A stretch of DNA of 64,000 nt from Gambelia wislizenii (taxonomy: Eukaryota; Chordata; Lepidosauria; Squamata; Crotaphytidae), in assembly GCA_030847615.1 (NCBI GenBank), contig JAUMIR010000003.1:27712501-27776500 (forward strand), written 5' to 3'. The first letter of the stretch is position 1. Each line of letters opens with the position of its first letter. The notes beneath the pieces are model-generated. The model did no database searches. It was not told the origin of the DNA and saw only the letters and a program-made list of their open reading frames with translations. Below are positions 10,746 through 64,000 of this stretch, in pieces. The position numbers and the translations under genes were made by a program.

Positions 10746-12061
10746 AACTACTTCAGTAAATATGCATAGGGTCAGTCCTGCCAAGCCCCCTCATACTTAT
10801 GATTTCTATTTCTCATATATAATGCAAATAGGTCATTTTGACCAGGTTCAGGAATTCTGTCCTCCTTTAGCTTTGGCCACCTTCTTCTCTAGGCTCCATT
10901 CCTGTTTCCTACCTGATAACCATACTCTGTAGGCTTCTAGGGTTTGCAGGTGAGAATGTTTTTAAACTAGATTTCATTCCACAAGACAATACTTCTGATG
11001 CTTGCTCTTTAGATGGATGAAGACCTGTGGCCATTCATTGATCATGATTTTAATAATGCCCACTGGCTAGAAAAGGAGTGTATTGGATCCAGGAGTTCTG
11101 ACTGTTCATTGTTTTTCAAAAACCAGCATGTAAACCTAACTTCAAACCAAAACCAAAACTATTACCATAGAAGCAAAATAGAATTAGAGGGCAAATGGAG
11201 TGTAATTTGCATTCTAAAATACTGTTTCATTAATGTAACTGTGTGGCACAGTGAGATAGATAGTGTTGAGATATTAATGGAATTTTCTATGTGAAAATTA
11301 ATTAAACTTGATTTCCCACAAAGTTATTGTGGTGTTGCACTTTAGATGTCTCCCCTTTCTTTGAATATTAGGTGTAAAAACTGAAGTGGTTTGTGTCCCC
11401 CCCCCCATCAAGTCTGCTATTTGGTTAACTAATTACAAGAGTGAATTAGGAAGAAGCTTTTTATACATAACATCTCTTGTCATTTTCCTCCTACCATATT
11501 TTCATTTTTGGATATTAGAAAATTCAAGGAAATCTTTTTTTTTTAAGTAAAATAAAAAAGTACCCCCAAGGGGAGACTGGATTGGGCGATTATTAAATAG
11601 GACAAAGAGTCTTCCTTCTTACTGAGTGATCCAAAATCATTATTCTGACAGCTTTTCAACTAAGCATATGAAATGAGTTTGTGGCCTCAGGTATCTGGAA
11701 AAAAAAGAAAATGTCCTTTACAATCAGTTAATAAAAAGAAGAAGCCCAGCCAGCTAGCTTGTTTTGCTCAAATATATTAGCAGTTATTTTATAGAGATGC
11801 AAAACCAAGTTTCTAACAGTCCATGGTTTTTAGGTGTAATTCAGCCATGGGAAGCTCTGCCTCTAATAAGCAGAAAAAGCACTATAGGAGCAGTTTGCAA
11901 TTTTTTTTCTTCCTTTACTTTTGTGAACCTGTTGAATATATAAAAAATAACTTCTCAAAATGCTTAGGTCTGCAATCCCATGCATGATTGCCTAGAGTAA
12001 ATATGCATAGGATCATTCTGTTGGATGCCTCAGATGGCCTTTAAAATGGGGGGTAGGAATC

Positions 12062-12172
12062 ATGTGGCACTCCAGATGTTGTTGAACTGCAGTTCCCAGC
12101 ATTCTTCACTGATTGTACTGACTAGGGCTGCTGGGATTTGTAGTTTAGCAACATCTGGAAAGCTAAACAGTG
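12062..12172. repeat. Short foldback repeat (CCAGATGTTGTTG type)
   Basis: Inverted arms: CTCCAGATGTTGTTGAACTG near the start and AGTTTAGCAACATCTGGAAA near the end. A common squamate foldback repeat from memory; another copy is at 19256. Confidence 0.6.
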
Positions 12173-12698
12173 CCCATCCCTTACCATGTGGAAATCTGTG
12201 CATATTTACTTGACTTGGGTCTCAGTGTGATCACAGTGGGGCTGACTCACAAGTAAATGCACATGTGTAGGATTACACACTCTATGAACCCTTACCTGAA
12301 AGTAAGTCCAAATAAAATCTAGTTGATGATACACTACCAATTCTGCCCTTCCTTCTACTGGTTCAATATGAAATCCAAACCCCAGCATTCATAAAAGCAG
12401 AGAATAGTCACCCTGATGATTTGAAAGGAGCTCTTTTTGATGCTTTGGACCAGGTTTTTCAGAGCTTATTTTCAATATCTTGCAAGCTGAGGTCTTTTGA
12501 AAGTAGCCTTTGAAGGTAAAACTGACAAAGCAAGCACTGGTTGCCACTCAAAACTCATAAACTCACACACCACTTGAATACAGTGTCAAGCAATGGCTTG
12601 CAGGTGAAGCAGGACTGATTGTAGATTTTTCAGAAGGACATTGTGCAAGATACTCTAAATGGGCCCTCCTGCCTTTTAACATCAAACTAGAGGAGTAG

Positions 12699-12934
12699 TA
12701 GTTGTTGTTGTTTGCCTTCAAGTCATTTCTGATTTATGGCAACCCTAAGGTGAACCTATCATGGGGTTTTCTTGGCAAGATTTGTTCAGAAAGGGTTTGC
12801 CTTTGCTTTTCTCTAAGGCTGAAAGAGTGTGGCTTACCCAAGGTCACCTAGTGGGTTTCCATGGCTGAACAGAGATTTGAACCCTGGCCCCAGTTTTAGT
12901 CCAATGCTCAAACCACTACACCATGCTGGCTCTC
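12699..12934 (-). mobile_element. Sauria-type SINE, near full length
   Basis: Complete minus-strand copy: CAAC-rich tail at 12699, then the CAAGAAAACCCCATGATAGG region, GACCTTGGGTAAGCCACACT and the tRNA head AGCCAGCATGGTGTAGTGGT. Confidence 0.9.
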
Positions 12935-13169
12935 AAACTAGGGTTGCCAGAGTGAAAACTAGAGAGAGCTCCTGTAGCTTTAGTCATTGTGTAGAAGAGG
13001 GAATTCAGCAGGTGTTATTTGATATCTAGTTACACCTGTTGAAATTTCCTCTTCTACACAACTATTAAACATAGAGGAGCTGTCTCTAAGATTAATATTT
13101 TCAATCTTAATACCAAGGCTATCATAACATTACTCTTCATATGCTTCTTTATTTATTTCTAGCCAACAA

Positions 13170-15830
13170 TGCTGCCTAGAAGGAAAGGGCAAAGTGTATA
13201 AAAAGTGGAGCTTGGAAAAGTGGGCACAGTTGACACACAAACTTTAAATGTGCAAAAGCCCTCCTGGCCAATACAGAAACCTGGGCCTCCAGGTGCAAAG
13301 CTGAGTCCAGGACTACACCCAAATTGTGAACCTGTGTCTTCAGGAGGAGTATAACACCATCTAACACAGGCTGAATCCCTATTCCCTGATCTGCCTTCTG
13401 ACTGTCCAAGAGCACCTCTTTCTTGTCTGAATTAAGCCCATTACTGATGACAGACACTGGTTTAGGACAAAGACAGCCTCCTTGGATTGGGGTGGAAAGG
13501 AGTAGTAGAGTTGGGTGTCATCTGTATATTGATGGTACCACACCCCCAAACTCCAGATGACCTCTCCCAGCAGTTTCATGTATAAGCTAAATAGCATAGG
13601 AGACAAAAGAGAACCCTAAGGGACCCCACAGGTCAATGGCTAGGGGGTTGAACAGGAGTCCCCCACATTCTGGGTTCCCCCTCCAGGAAGGAACAGTGCC
13701 ACTGTAAAACATTGTATCCAAGCCCCATCCCAGTGAGGTGGCCCAGAAGGATACCATTGTCAATTATATCAAAAGCTGCTGAGAGGTCTCACAGAACCAA
13801 CAGGGACACACTCCCACCTGTCCAGTTCCATGCATAGGTCATCCACCAAGGTGGCCAAATCTGTCTCTTATTTATTTTATATTTTATTTATTTCATTTGT
13901 ATGCCACCTTTCTCTCAAGATGGGAACCAAGGCAGTTTCCGTAAAACAACAGATTAAAAATACAACATATTTAATTAAAATATTTTTAAAAATCAGATTA
14001 AAACATATACAATCTAAAACTGTCCCACAGCCAGGCCTGAAACTAGATTGAAATAGATCTACATAATCCATTTCATTCATAAACCCCTGGAGTCGGGAGG
14101 CCACCACATGCTCCAATACCTTGCCCAAAAAAGGTAGGTTGGACATTGGCTGACAATTATTCATTACAGAGGGATTCAGAGATTTTTTCCCCCCCCAACA
14201 AAGTCCTCACAACTACCCCCTTTAGGCAAGCTGGAATTCTGTCTTGTTGTAAGGGGGGTATTAACCACCTCCTTCACCCACTCAACCAGTCCCCTTCTGG
14301 CCTGTTTAATAAACCAGGAAGGGCAATGGTCACCACATGTGGTGGCTCTCACCTCTCCAAGGAGCCTGTCTCCATCCTCAGGCTGCACAAACTGAAAAGT
14401 ATCCAATAACACTGGACAAACGGGAGCCAAGGTTACATCCACTGGAACTGTATCAACTACAAAATCCACGTTGGAGTGAATCTGAGCAATTTTCTTTGCA
14501 AAGTGTCATGCAAATTATTCTCAGAGCGCTGTTGAATGCTCTGTATTTTCTGCTTGAGGGCCACTCTGCAATAGATTTCTCACCACTTGATACAGCTCTT
14601 CTGGACTGCTCCTTGCAGATGAAGTGGTGGCAGCAAAAAATGTCTTTGCCACCCATACTGCCACAGAGTAGGCCTTCAAATAGACTCTAGCCCATGTTCA
14701 GTCAGACTCACTTTGAGTCTTCTACCATCAGTGCTCTAGTCTCCATCTCACTTGCTTAATCTCCACCAACTTCCTGGAAAACCAGGGGGCTGGTTTGGCT
14801 CCACTCTATAAGAGAGGATAGTTAGGAGTGATTGTATAAATTGCCTTGACCATTTCCCTATTTCAGAGGTCAGTCAGAGCTTCAACAGAATCACCTACCA
14901 AGGTGACAGGAAAATCCCCAAAAGCCATCAGAAATCTGTCTAGATCTGTTAGCCATCCTAATCAGTCCGCCGCCCCTGAAGAGGTTCTGAGTACTACTGA
15001 ATCTAAACCTGTCCAGGTAATTTTCTGTCAATGACAACACAACTACAGAGGCTTTCTCGACTCCAAGATCACAATCACCCCATCCATCACAGAGAACAAG
15101 GTCCAGAGTGTGTCCAGCAGCATGATTAGGGCCAGTTATCACTTGGGAGAGACCCTTGGTTGTCATTGAGCCATGAAGTCCTAAGGCACTCCCGACAGGG
15201 CAGTCTCAGCATGGACATTGAAGTTTCACAGAACTACTAACTGTGGAGACTCCAACACCAAACCTGAAACCACCTTGGCTAGTTCAGGAAGGGAGACTGT
15301 TCTACCAATAGAACCCATATTCTATGCTGACTACCGCCCTTAGGTACACACATGCCAAACCTGCAAATTGTGGGATAGGACACTGGAGCATGGGGATGGA
15401 ATTACAGTAGACCACTGCTACTCCACCTCCCACCAGTTCTTGCCTACTGCTGCACAGAAAAACCTGTTGGGCAAAGCTGAGAGAGATTACCCCACCCCAC
15501 CCCGCATCTCATCCAGCCAGGTTTGTGTAATTACAGGCCAGGTGGGTGTATTCATCCAGAATCAAACCTTGAATAGCATTTGTTTTTACATTCACCAACC
15601 TGGCATTCAATAGTAGCATTTTCAACCTAGAGGGACTGTCACCAAAGCTATCCATGTTATTTGACCTGGGAGACAGTTTGGGGACAGTGAGCACCATGTT
15701 ACATTCCCCTCTTCCATGAATTATAATTGTCTCTGCCCTCCATATCCCCCTTTGTCCTGTGAAACTCCAATGGCTGCTCCCTAAATCCCTGCACCTTCCC
15801 TCCCTTGGAAAACACATCCTTCCTCAATGG
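13170..15830 (-). pseudogene. L2 LINE, degraded ORF2 with nested insert
   Basis: Blocks on the minus strand appear in ORF2 order. First, near 15630, an endonuclease start (LKMLLLNARLVNVKTNAI). Then LSQVITGPNHAAGHTLDLVL near 15140, CPSWFIKQARRGLVEWVKEV near 14310, the reverse-transcriptase NLPFLGKVLEHVVASRLQGF near 14130, and YHQYTDDTQLYYSF with the catalytic DD near 13540. It ends with VLDSALHLEAQVSVLARRAF near 13290. Many stops and frameshifts. 13868-14050 is a separate insert. Confidence 0.8.
13868..14050 (-). repeat. LINE 3' UTR fragment inserted in the L2
   Basis: Minus strand: A/T-rich, then AAACTGCCTTGGTTCCCATC, GAGAAAGGTGGCATACAAAT and an AAATAAAT tail. This resembles an L2-type 3' end inserted into the older L2 reading frame. 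Confidence 0.5.
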
Positions 15831-16063
15831 TGTTCAATGGTGAACAGTGGCCTCTCTGCTGGATCATGGACCTTGGTACCTTCTCAGTGTTACCAACCCC
15901 TGATGTGGGGCAGCCATTGTATAAAGTTCTACAGACAGAGTATTTGTACCACCTTATGCCAGCACAAGGCATGATACTTTTCAAAGGAGACAGTTCACTT
16001 GTTCTGCTGAGAAGGAGAAGGTCACCAGGTGATTTTTCATGTCTGTCACATTTGACTCTGTAA

Positions 16064-57064
<41,001 letters not shown>

Positions 57065-57682
57065 TGAGAAGCGGTTTCAATCTCTCATTCTCTATTTCTT
57101 CAATGTGGTTTTTAAAAAGTGAAAGCAAAGCAAAGCACAGGAAATTATTGTGCTTTGCATTTGTATTGTATTTGGAAAGGACATTCATTTCATGTGAGTG
57201 GGCACTAATGGTAAGCTCTCTGTGGATTCCTTGCAAAGGATTATGAGCATTCTGGCTTCCCAAGAGTTTAATCTGAATAGTGCAGTGATGAATAACTTGC
57301 ACTATTTTGTGGCACTTGGCTGTTCCCATTGTGGCCCCCAAAATTGGTATGGATGCAACTCACTTTCCCCTGCAACCTGGGTCATGGGAGAAATGCTGTT
57401 GGGAGGATGCACATATGTGCATACCTGCAGAGCATGTTCATGTTGGCACATGTGTGTGCAGTTCCTAGCACCCCAGAGCCAAAAAGATGGCGCACCCCTG
57501 AAAATAACAGCTGCCTGTGAATTTAGTATATCTTAAATCGATTTATTTCAACTCTATTGGTCCTCTATTGGTATTGCATATAACACTGAACTAAGATCTA
57601 TGGACTCTGCAAATGCACCTGGAACTGTACATAACCACATTTTTCACATTTAATTGGGGGCTCTTGTAATTTGCTTGTATTT

Positions 57683-57712
57683 GTGTGTGTTTGTGTGTGT
57701 GTGTGTGTGTGG
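57683..57712 (+). repeat. (TG)n microsatellite
   Basis: A run of GT dinucleotides with two interrupting T bases. Confidence 0.9.
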
Positions 57713-58499
57713 GTTCTGTTAAAGCTTTAGGTGACTGCATGGAAATTGGGAGTAGTGGGAGAGTCAATGTGCATGATCCTGCTTCTCTCCTTGTGTCTTT
57801 ATAAGGAGCTCTTTAAAAACAAGAGCAAATGGCAGAAATCCATGTTAGAATTGCTTGAAACATTATGTCTAGTTCTGATTGGCCCACTGCAGAAAGGGTA
57901 TTGTAGAGCTGGCTAAGTAGGGAAAAGGGAAGCAAAATGATCAGAATACTGTAGTAACATCACTAACAGGGAATGGCACGATGTTTGGTCTTACCAAGTT
58001 TGTTTTACAGGCAAAATAAATAAAATAAATAAAATAGAGGAGCATAAAATTATGCATGAGAAAATGGACAAGGAAAGCTTTTTCTCCCTTTCATAATACT
58101 AGAACCTGGAATTATCTAATTAACCTAAAGAGCGGGAGGTTCAAGACAAACAAAAGGAGGTACAGCTTTAAACAATAGTTTAAGTCAAAGTGTGGAAATC
58201 AGTACCCCACACTGTAGCGATGTTCATCCATTTTTAGTGCTTTTCACTAATATTGGAAGATAATGATATCAATGACTATGATGACTTTGGAATATCTATG
58301 TATTACATTCAATACCAGAGGCAGTGTTAGGAAGAACAAGCAGGAGATGCTATCAAACTCATGGCCTTCCCAAAGGCCTCTGGTCGAAACTGCACATAGA
58401 CCATATATCTGATTCAGCAGCACTCTTAAGTTGTTTTGAGGCTATGGGATTATGAGAGAAAGGAGGCACTGTCAGAAGCCGTTATTCTGTTTTGAGCTA

Positions 58500-58720
58500 A
58501 GACCAAAACAGTCAATAACCATTTTAATATTGTTGTTTGTTTGTCATTTATTTTACTAAAATATTTATATCCCTGTGTCTGTGGGCTCAGGGAAGCATAC
58601 AGTATAATCAGTTTGAACAGTTTAAGGCAGTTAAAACAATAAAAATATTTAAAGGCCAAAAGCATATTAAATCATATAATACTTTTTAAAAGAACAGTTT
58701 AAGAGCAGTTAAAACAATTC
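58500..58720 (-). repeat. LINE 3' UTR-like fragment
   Basis: Contains TTTATATCCCTGTGTCTGTG and AATAAAAATATTTAAAGGCC, similar to 13868-14050. Family uncertain. Confidence 0.35.
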
Positions 58721-58879
58721 TAAACCGTTCAGATGTGCAAATTTGGTTGAACTCACTCAAACCCACTAAGCTTGATTGTGCCAGAATAACAGCATGTGGA
58801 TGGGAGTCATTCACAAATCCACCCAACAATAGCAAGAGACCTTAATGCTAGTAAAATGTGTGCTTCCTCTCCTGCTCCC

Positions 58880-59527
58880 CTCCAACAAAAGACCTTGCCT
58901 GTTCCTATTCGAATCTAAAGGCATCAACCATTAATGATCATTAGCTCTTCTGGAGTACACTTTGTTTTGCCTGGGAACCTCCAAGAACCATTGTCTTTCA
59001 CTCAAAATCCTATTCCTTCAGGGAAAATATTTCATATAAATATCACCCTAAAACACCACCCAAGTGCACACAGATCCCCTTCCTATCAACTCCACATCTG
59101 ACTGTGTAGCCAGGTGCACAGTTTCACCCCCTCTCAACTTCACATCAGACTGTGTAGCCATCCTGTCTTCCAGACCCCCTCACTGTCAGTGTACTTCACA
59201 ATCTCTCCTCTGCAGGATTGGTACAGTATAACCTGCCATCCCCTTACTCTATTCCTCTATCCAAATACTTCCAACTACTTTCGATAGCCTTGTGTGTGTG
59301 TCTGAAGCCTGAGTGTTTTGCGTGAATGCTGTTGATATTAATTTCCAATAAAGATCACTTAATTGTACCTTTTGGCTTAGAGTCTCCTACGTTATTACCT
59401 GTATACATAGGTTAAAAGGTCCCACCATTGCCTGACTTCTCACATGCCTAGCTGAGTTAGCTAAATTCCCCAGTTTAATACTAGGACATCAGAGGGTCCC
59501 CATGGACCCCAAACAATTCAGGTAACA
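58880..59527 (+). mobile_element. Partial solo LTR (family A)
   Basis: Plus-strand copy: AAATATCACCCTAAAACACC, CTATTCCTCTATCCAAATAC, CTGAAGCCTGAGTG, polyA site TTTCCAATAAAGATC, ending CAATTCAGGTAACA at 59527. The 5' end is diverged. Confidence 0.7.
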
Positions 59528-60402
59528 TCTCACAAGCACTGACCATCTGAGGCACTGGTTTCACTCTGCTGAGCATTATGAATAGCCCCATTGAAGAGTG
59601 TTGTGCACCTTTAACCTCCCAGAATGAATGATGAATGGCTATCCCTCATTATCAAGATATTACATCTTCCAGCTCTGCAGTATATCACAATTAATAACAA
59701 AAACCCAACCACAAGCTATAACAGCAATAATAATAGCAATAGCAAGATCCATAATGATATACAATGGAAATAAGAATGAGGATAGTATGAGGATTTTTCT
59801 TCCCGTTGCAAATGAAAGCTGGTTCTGAAGTCTTCCTGTGAAATCACCTTTCTGTGCCTGTCAGGAGAGTTGTAAAATATGCATGTGGTATAATGAGTTG
59901 AAACCCATATTTTTGCTGGCACATTTTCCCTGAAGAGATTTGCAGTATGGTGGCCCTGGATTGTGGTTATATATTTTGTAATAAAATGAATCAGTTAAAT
60001 GCAATGCCACTTGGTATGCAAGTTGGGTGCTGTTTGTCTTCATAGGACTGCAGCCCTTATGATCAGAGCGCTACCTGCATCTCAATGAACAGCTACATTC
60101 AATAGACAGGGAAAGGCCTCTGTGATTGATTTCCTCCTTCTTTCTCCCTTAGTGGTGACAAAGCAGCATCTTTTAATCTCTAGATAGGGATTTGGATAAA
60201 GCAGGCATTGTGGTAACATGCTCTGTGAGATGTGGAGCTACTGGTAATTGTCAAGTTTATCCCCCTCTTTTTTTCAAACAGCAACAATGCTGTAATCTTT
60301 TATGTGTTATGTACGAATGAAGCAGAAGTTTTCTTTGTTATATACAAGTAATGCATAGGTCTTTCAGCAAACCAGATAAAATGAACATGCTGAACATTCA
60401 TA

Positions 60403-61620
60403 TAATCATAGAGTTGGAAGATACCATGAGGGCCATCTAGTCCGATACCCTGCCAAGCAGGAACACACAGTCAAAGCACTCCCGACAGATGGCCATCCAT
60501 ACTCTGTTTAAAAACCTCCAAAGAGACTCCACCACACTCCAAGGCAGCATATTCCATTGTCAAACAGCTCTTACTATCAGGAAGCTCTTCCTAATGTTTA
60601 GGCAGAACCTCTTTGCATACAGTGTCCTAGTCTCTGGAGCAGAAAAAAAAAGCTTGATCCATCTTCAAGAGGACATCCTTTCAAATATTTAAACATAGCC
60701 ATCATGTCCCCTCTTAACCTTCTCTTCTCCAGGCTAAACATACCCAGCTCCCTAAGCTGGTCCTAATAGGGCATGATTTTTAGACATTTTACCATTTTGG
60801 TCATCCTCCTCTGGACAAATTCCAAGTTGTCAAGATTCTTTTGAATTGTGTTTTCCAGAATTGGACACAGTATTCCAGTACTGTATTTGAGGTTTGACCA
60901 AAGCAGAATAGAGTGGTGTATTATGCCCTCAGTCTAGACACTATACTTCTATCAATGCAGCCTGGAATCATATTGGCTTTTTTAGCTGCCACATCACACT
61001 GTTGGCTCATGTTCAACTTGTGGTCTACTAAGACTCCTGGATCCCTTTCACATGTACTGTTGTCAAGCCAGGTATCACCCATCCTATATCTGTGCATTTC
61101 ATTTTTTTCTGCCTAAGTGGAGTACCTTACCTTTCTCCCTGTTGAAATTTGTTTTGTTAGTTTTGACTTAGCTCTCAAATCTGTTAAGGTCATTTTGAAT
61201 TCTGATCCTGTCCTCTGGGGTATTAACAACCCCTCCTAATTTGGTGTCTTCTGCAAATTTGATAAGCATGCCCTCCATTCCATCATCCAAGTTATGCATA
61301 AAGATATTGAATAGTACTGGGCCCAGGACAGAACCGTGTGGCACCCCACTAGTCAGGATGAAGAGGAGCCATTGGTGAGCACCCTGTGGGTTCTGTTGGT
61401 GAACCAATTAGAAATTTTCCTAAACAGTGGCATAGTTTAGCCTATATTTTACTAGCTTGTATGCAAGAATATCATGGGGGACTTTGTGAAAAGCCTTACT
61501 GAAATCAAGATATGCTACATCTACAGCATTCCCATCATCTACCAAGTTTGTGACTTTATAAAAACAAAGAGAGATAAGATTAGTCTGACATGACTTATTT
61601 TTGAGAAGTCCATGTTGACT
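60403..61620 (-). pseudogene. CR1 LINE 3' half
   Basis: Minus strand: reverse transcriptase with the [20 protein letters not shown] block and a mutated catalytic motif (LIKFAEDTKLGGVVN, FAED instead of FADD) at about 61260. The 3' end starts at 60403 with a CATAGAGTTGG terminus. Frameshifted. Confidence 0.85.
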
Positions 61621-61969
61621 TCATCAATGATTCATTGCTGGCATAGGTTGCAATGGTTGGCACATTTACATAGGTGCAAGGTCCATAAAGTCAGTAAGAC
61701 TTATGCAGCAGGAGCTAGTGGCTTCCACATCAATGGGGCAGTGAATCCATTCCATTTTATATTCCAGATTTTCAAGGAGTTTTCCAAGGTGCTGAACCCT
61801 ATCCCCCAAATGAGTTCAGCACCTTAGATACCTCCCATGTATTTGAGACTAATACCCAGATTGTGTTCATCACCTCGCTACCATAGGAACTGACACTAGG
61901 TTTACTTCTGAGTAGATTTGCTTACAATCTGAGACTCAGTTCCATTCTGTTGCAGCTAATTAAATAATA

Positions 61970-62297
61970 CAGGTTGAGAATCCTTTATCTGGAATGCTTA
62001 GGACCAGAAGTGTTTTGGATTTTAGATTTTTTCCCCAGATTTTGGAATATCTGTATTTGTATACATGTACATAATGAGATGTCTTGGAGGTGGGTCCAAA
62101 TCTAAACACAAAATACATTTATGTTCCATATACACCTTATGCACATAGCCTGAAGGTAATTTTGTGTATGAAAGAAGGTTTGTGTACACTGGACCATCAG
62201 AAAGCAAAGGTGCCACTATCTCAGCCATCCATGTAGACAATTTTGGATTTTGGGAGTATTTCAGATTTCAGTATTCTGGCTAAGGGATGCTCAACTG
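61970..62297 (+). mobile_element. Tigger-like element resembling mammalian copies
   Basis: Starts CAGGTTGAGAATCC after TA and ends GGGATGCTCAACTG. Internal sequence (GGACCAGAAGTGTTTTGGAT, TACACCTTATGCACATAGCC, CCATCAGAAAGCAAAGGTG) closely follows a Tigger non-autonomous family I know from mammalian genomes. Confidence 0.8.
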
Positions 62298-63367
62298 AGC
62301 AAGAAAAGATGTAATTTTACCTTAAATTCCCATTGATAATAGCATTCTAGTTCATGCCATCTTGTAGAAACATACTGTCTGTGGAGATGTGAGTTTGCAA
62401 AATTAAATTTATTACAATTTATTTGCTTAATCTTTACTCTAGCTTATCACTTTGGAGATCACACAAACTTAACCATTTTTTAGAGGGAGGATTGTCCTAA
62501 ACTGGTCCAGCCAAACAACAAGGAGATCTTTGTTGCCTTTAAGAATAATGTCTGGAATCTTGTTGGTACTAGAGCAGACTCATTCAATGAATTGTTGAAC
62601 AGAAAGTCAATTCATTGATAGATTCCATTGATTTAACAGATCTACCTTAGGTAGGGCTAGCAACAGAATTCAGACCAAGAGGTTCTTTTCAGCATAAAGT
62701 TTCATTCATTACAGTCCATTTTCTCATCTCCAAGGTGTTCGGAATTAGGACTCCAGCTAAGATATATATGCACAATTGTGCCTGGTAGGTTAGATGGTAT
62801 GCGACTGGTTCAATGCTGAATTTCATAGCCTGAGTGGGAAACTGAACTTAGGTCTTCCCCGTCAAATGCTGTAAACATTCAGCCACACTGGCTATCAGTC
62901 TTTGTTAACTTCAGTTAGGAATTTGCAAGGGCCCACCAGTTCAATTTGAAGTGTGATTCAGCCATTCAGAGTGGGCCATGATTTGATTTGGACTGATTTG
63001 GACCTAATGTGACTTGCTTTAGATTCTATATCTTTGAGATCAGAAAAGCAAAGCATCTGTAATTTTCAGGTTTTTTTTTTTTTTTAATATAAGTGAATGA
63101 GCTTTGGTAACATGGTAGACTATCCTCATCAAACTGCATATAGATCAGTCCACAGGAGTTTCTGCTAGTCACTTTTAATTTTTTTTTAATTCTAAAAATA
63201 AAATGCATGTTAAAATCATGTACAATCAGTTGGATGCTCACTCTGGTGTCTGTAATCTATGTCTGCTGCTTGTGCAGCAAGGGGCTACACACACGGTACA
63301 GACAGACACAAGAAAAAAGAGGTGAAGAGAAAAAAAACAAAGCACCAAAGCATCTTTTCTAAGTGGG

Positions 63368-63560
63368 TGGAGCCAGCATGGCATAGTGGGTTGAGTGTTG
63401 GGCCACAGCTCTGGAGACCAGGGTTTGAATCCCCAATTGACTATGAAAACCAATTAGGTGACATTGGATAAGTCACATACTCTCAGCCTCAGAAAACCCT
63501 GTGATAAGTTCACCTTAAGGTCTCCATAAGTCGGAAACAACTTCAAGGCAAACAACAATA
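63368..63560 (+). mobile_element. Sauria-type SINE, full length
   Basis: Head AGCCAGCATGGCATAGTGGG, B-box region GACCAGGGTTTGAATCCCCA, then GTGACATTGGATAAGTCACA and tail CATAAGTCGGAAACAACTTC. Confidence 0.92.
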
Positions 63561-63936
63561 TAGCCTTCTTAGTATTGGAGGCATCATACTAAAGTCCTTA
63601 AGAAAGAGACAGGAGTTATGTAGTGATTAAAAGAATACTAAAAATATTTCAAAAATTATTAAAAACATGTCTTTTGAGTGTTGAGAAACTCTGAGAAGAA
63701 ACTTGGACTGATGAAAATAATTTCAGCTCGGGACTTATTCTGTGCAAAATTTGCATCCTATTGTTTTATGCAGAAAACAGCATTTTCTGCATGGAAAATA
63801 ATATTTCAATGCAGAAATATTAATTCCTGCATGGAAAATGATGGGGATTTATTCTACATAAAAATCACATATCGGTGATTAGCATAGAAAACAGCATTTT
63901 CTACACAAGGTTTCATATTTCTGCCTTGAAATATTA

Positions 63937-63950
63937 TTTGTGAAGAAAAG

Positions 63951-64000
<50 letters not shown>
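63937..64000 (+). mobile_element. RTE-like LINE 3' tip with long (GA)n
   Basis: Only TTTGTGAAGAAAAGCC of the element precedes an uninterrupted AG repeat that reaches the window edge. The same 16 bases precede the GA tail of the copies at 7255 and 21911. Confidence 0.75.

Larger units (their letters stand above)
6031..12061. other. Upstream stretches without assigned features
   Basis: 6031-6477, 7884-9056, 9473-10179 and 10746-12061 hold no gene or RNA I can support. 7895-7985 ends in an AATAAATAAAGAAATAAA tail like a LINE/SINE end. 11013-11294 is open but shows no protein-like pattern. Confidence 0.6.

Noticed and set aside
11013..11294. 93-codon open frame upstream of the visible gene
   Set aside because: No homology pattern, no splice sites that fit, and codon use like random A/T-rich sequence.

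Overview
The window looks like the nuclear genome of a squamate reptile (lizard or snake). The evidence is the repeat content: Sauria-type tRNA SINEs, 5S-rRNA-derived SINEs, Bov-B, CR1 and L2 LINEs, a Penelope-like element, solo LTRs and many short DNA transposons. Protein-coding sequence is sparse, and repeats fill much of the rest.

One host gene is supported. Six exons on the + strand (16092-16528, 19537-19713, 22777-22951, 40300-40467, 47127-47275, 56786-57022) join without a stop or phase break into 447 codons. They encode an EF-hand followed by WD40 blades, which I assign to WDR49 (WDR49/WDR64 family) from remembered similarity to the mammalian protein. Earlier and later exons were not seen, so both ends of the gene probably lie outside the window. 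The introns are about 3.0, 3.1, 17.3, 6.7 and 9.5 kb. The second one uses a GC donor.

Layout. 1-16 kb, upstream of the first visible exon: a retroelement ORF1 relic with an esterase-like domain and its 5' repeats, an LTR interrupted by a SINE, a Bov-B copy, a Penelope-like 3' end, an RTE-like LINE end, Tigger-like and Sauria elements, and a degraded L2 of about 2.7 kb ending just before the exon. 16-23 kb: exons 1-3 among SINEs and CR1/RTE ends. 23-40 kb, the large third intron: a three-copy family of about 600-bp TIR elements with 3-bp target duplications (two copies here, one further on), a 415-bp near-perfect hairpin inside a solo LTR, a GC-rich inverted repeat, another 604-bp TIR element and several Tigger-like elements. 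40-57 kb: exons 4-6, with a solo LTR inside a SINE, a foldback element, a CR1 split by a TIR element, and a small dyad-containing minisatellite. 57-64 kb: a partial LTR, a CR1, a Tigger element close to known mammalian ones, and a (GA)n tract seeded by the 3' end of the RTE-like LINE.

The main interest is the interleaved history of the mobile elements: SINEs with exchanged heads and tails, DNA elements and LINEs nested in each other both ways, and possible relic hammerhead-like motifs. I found no clearly new coding system. Family names rest on pattern memory, without database searches.
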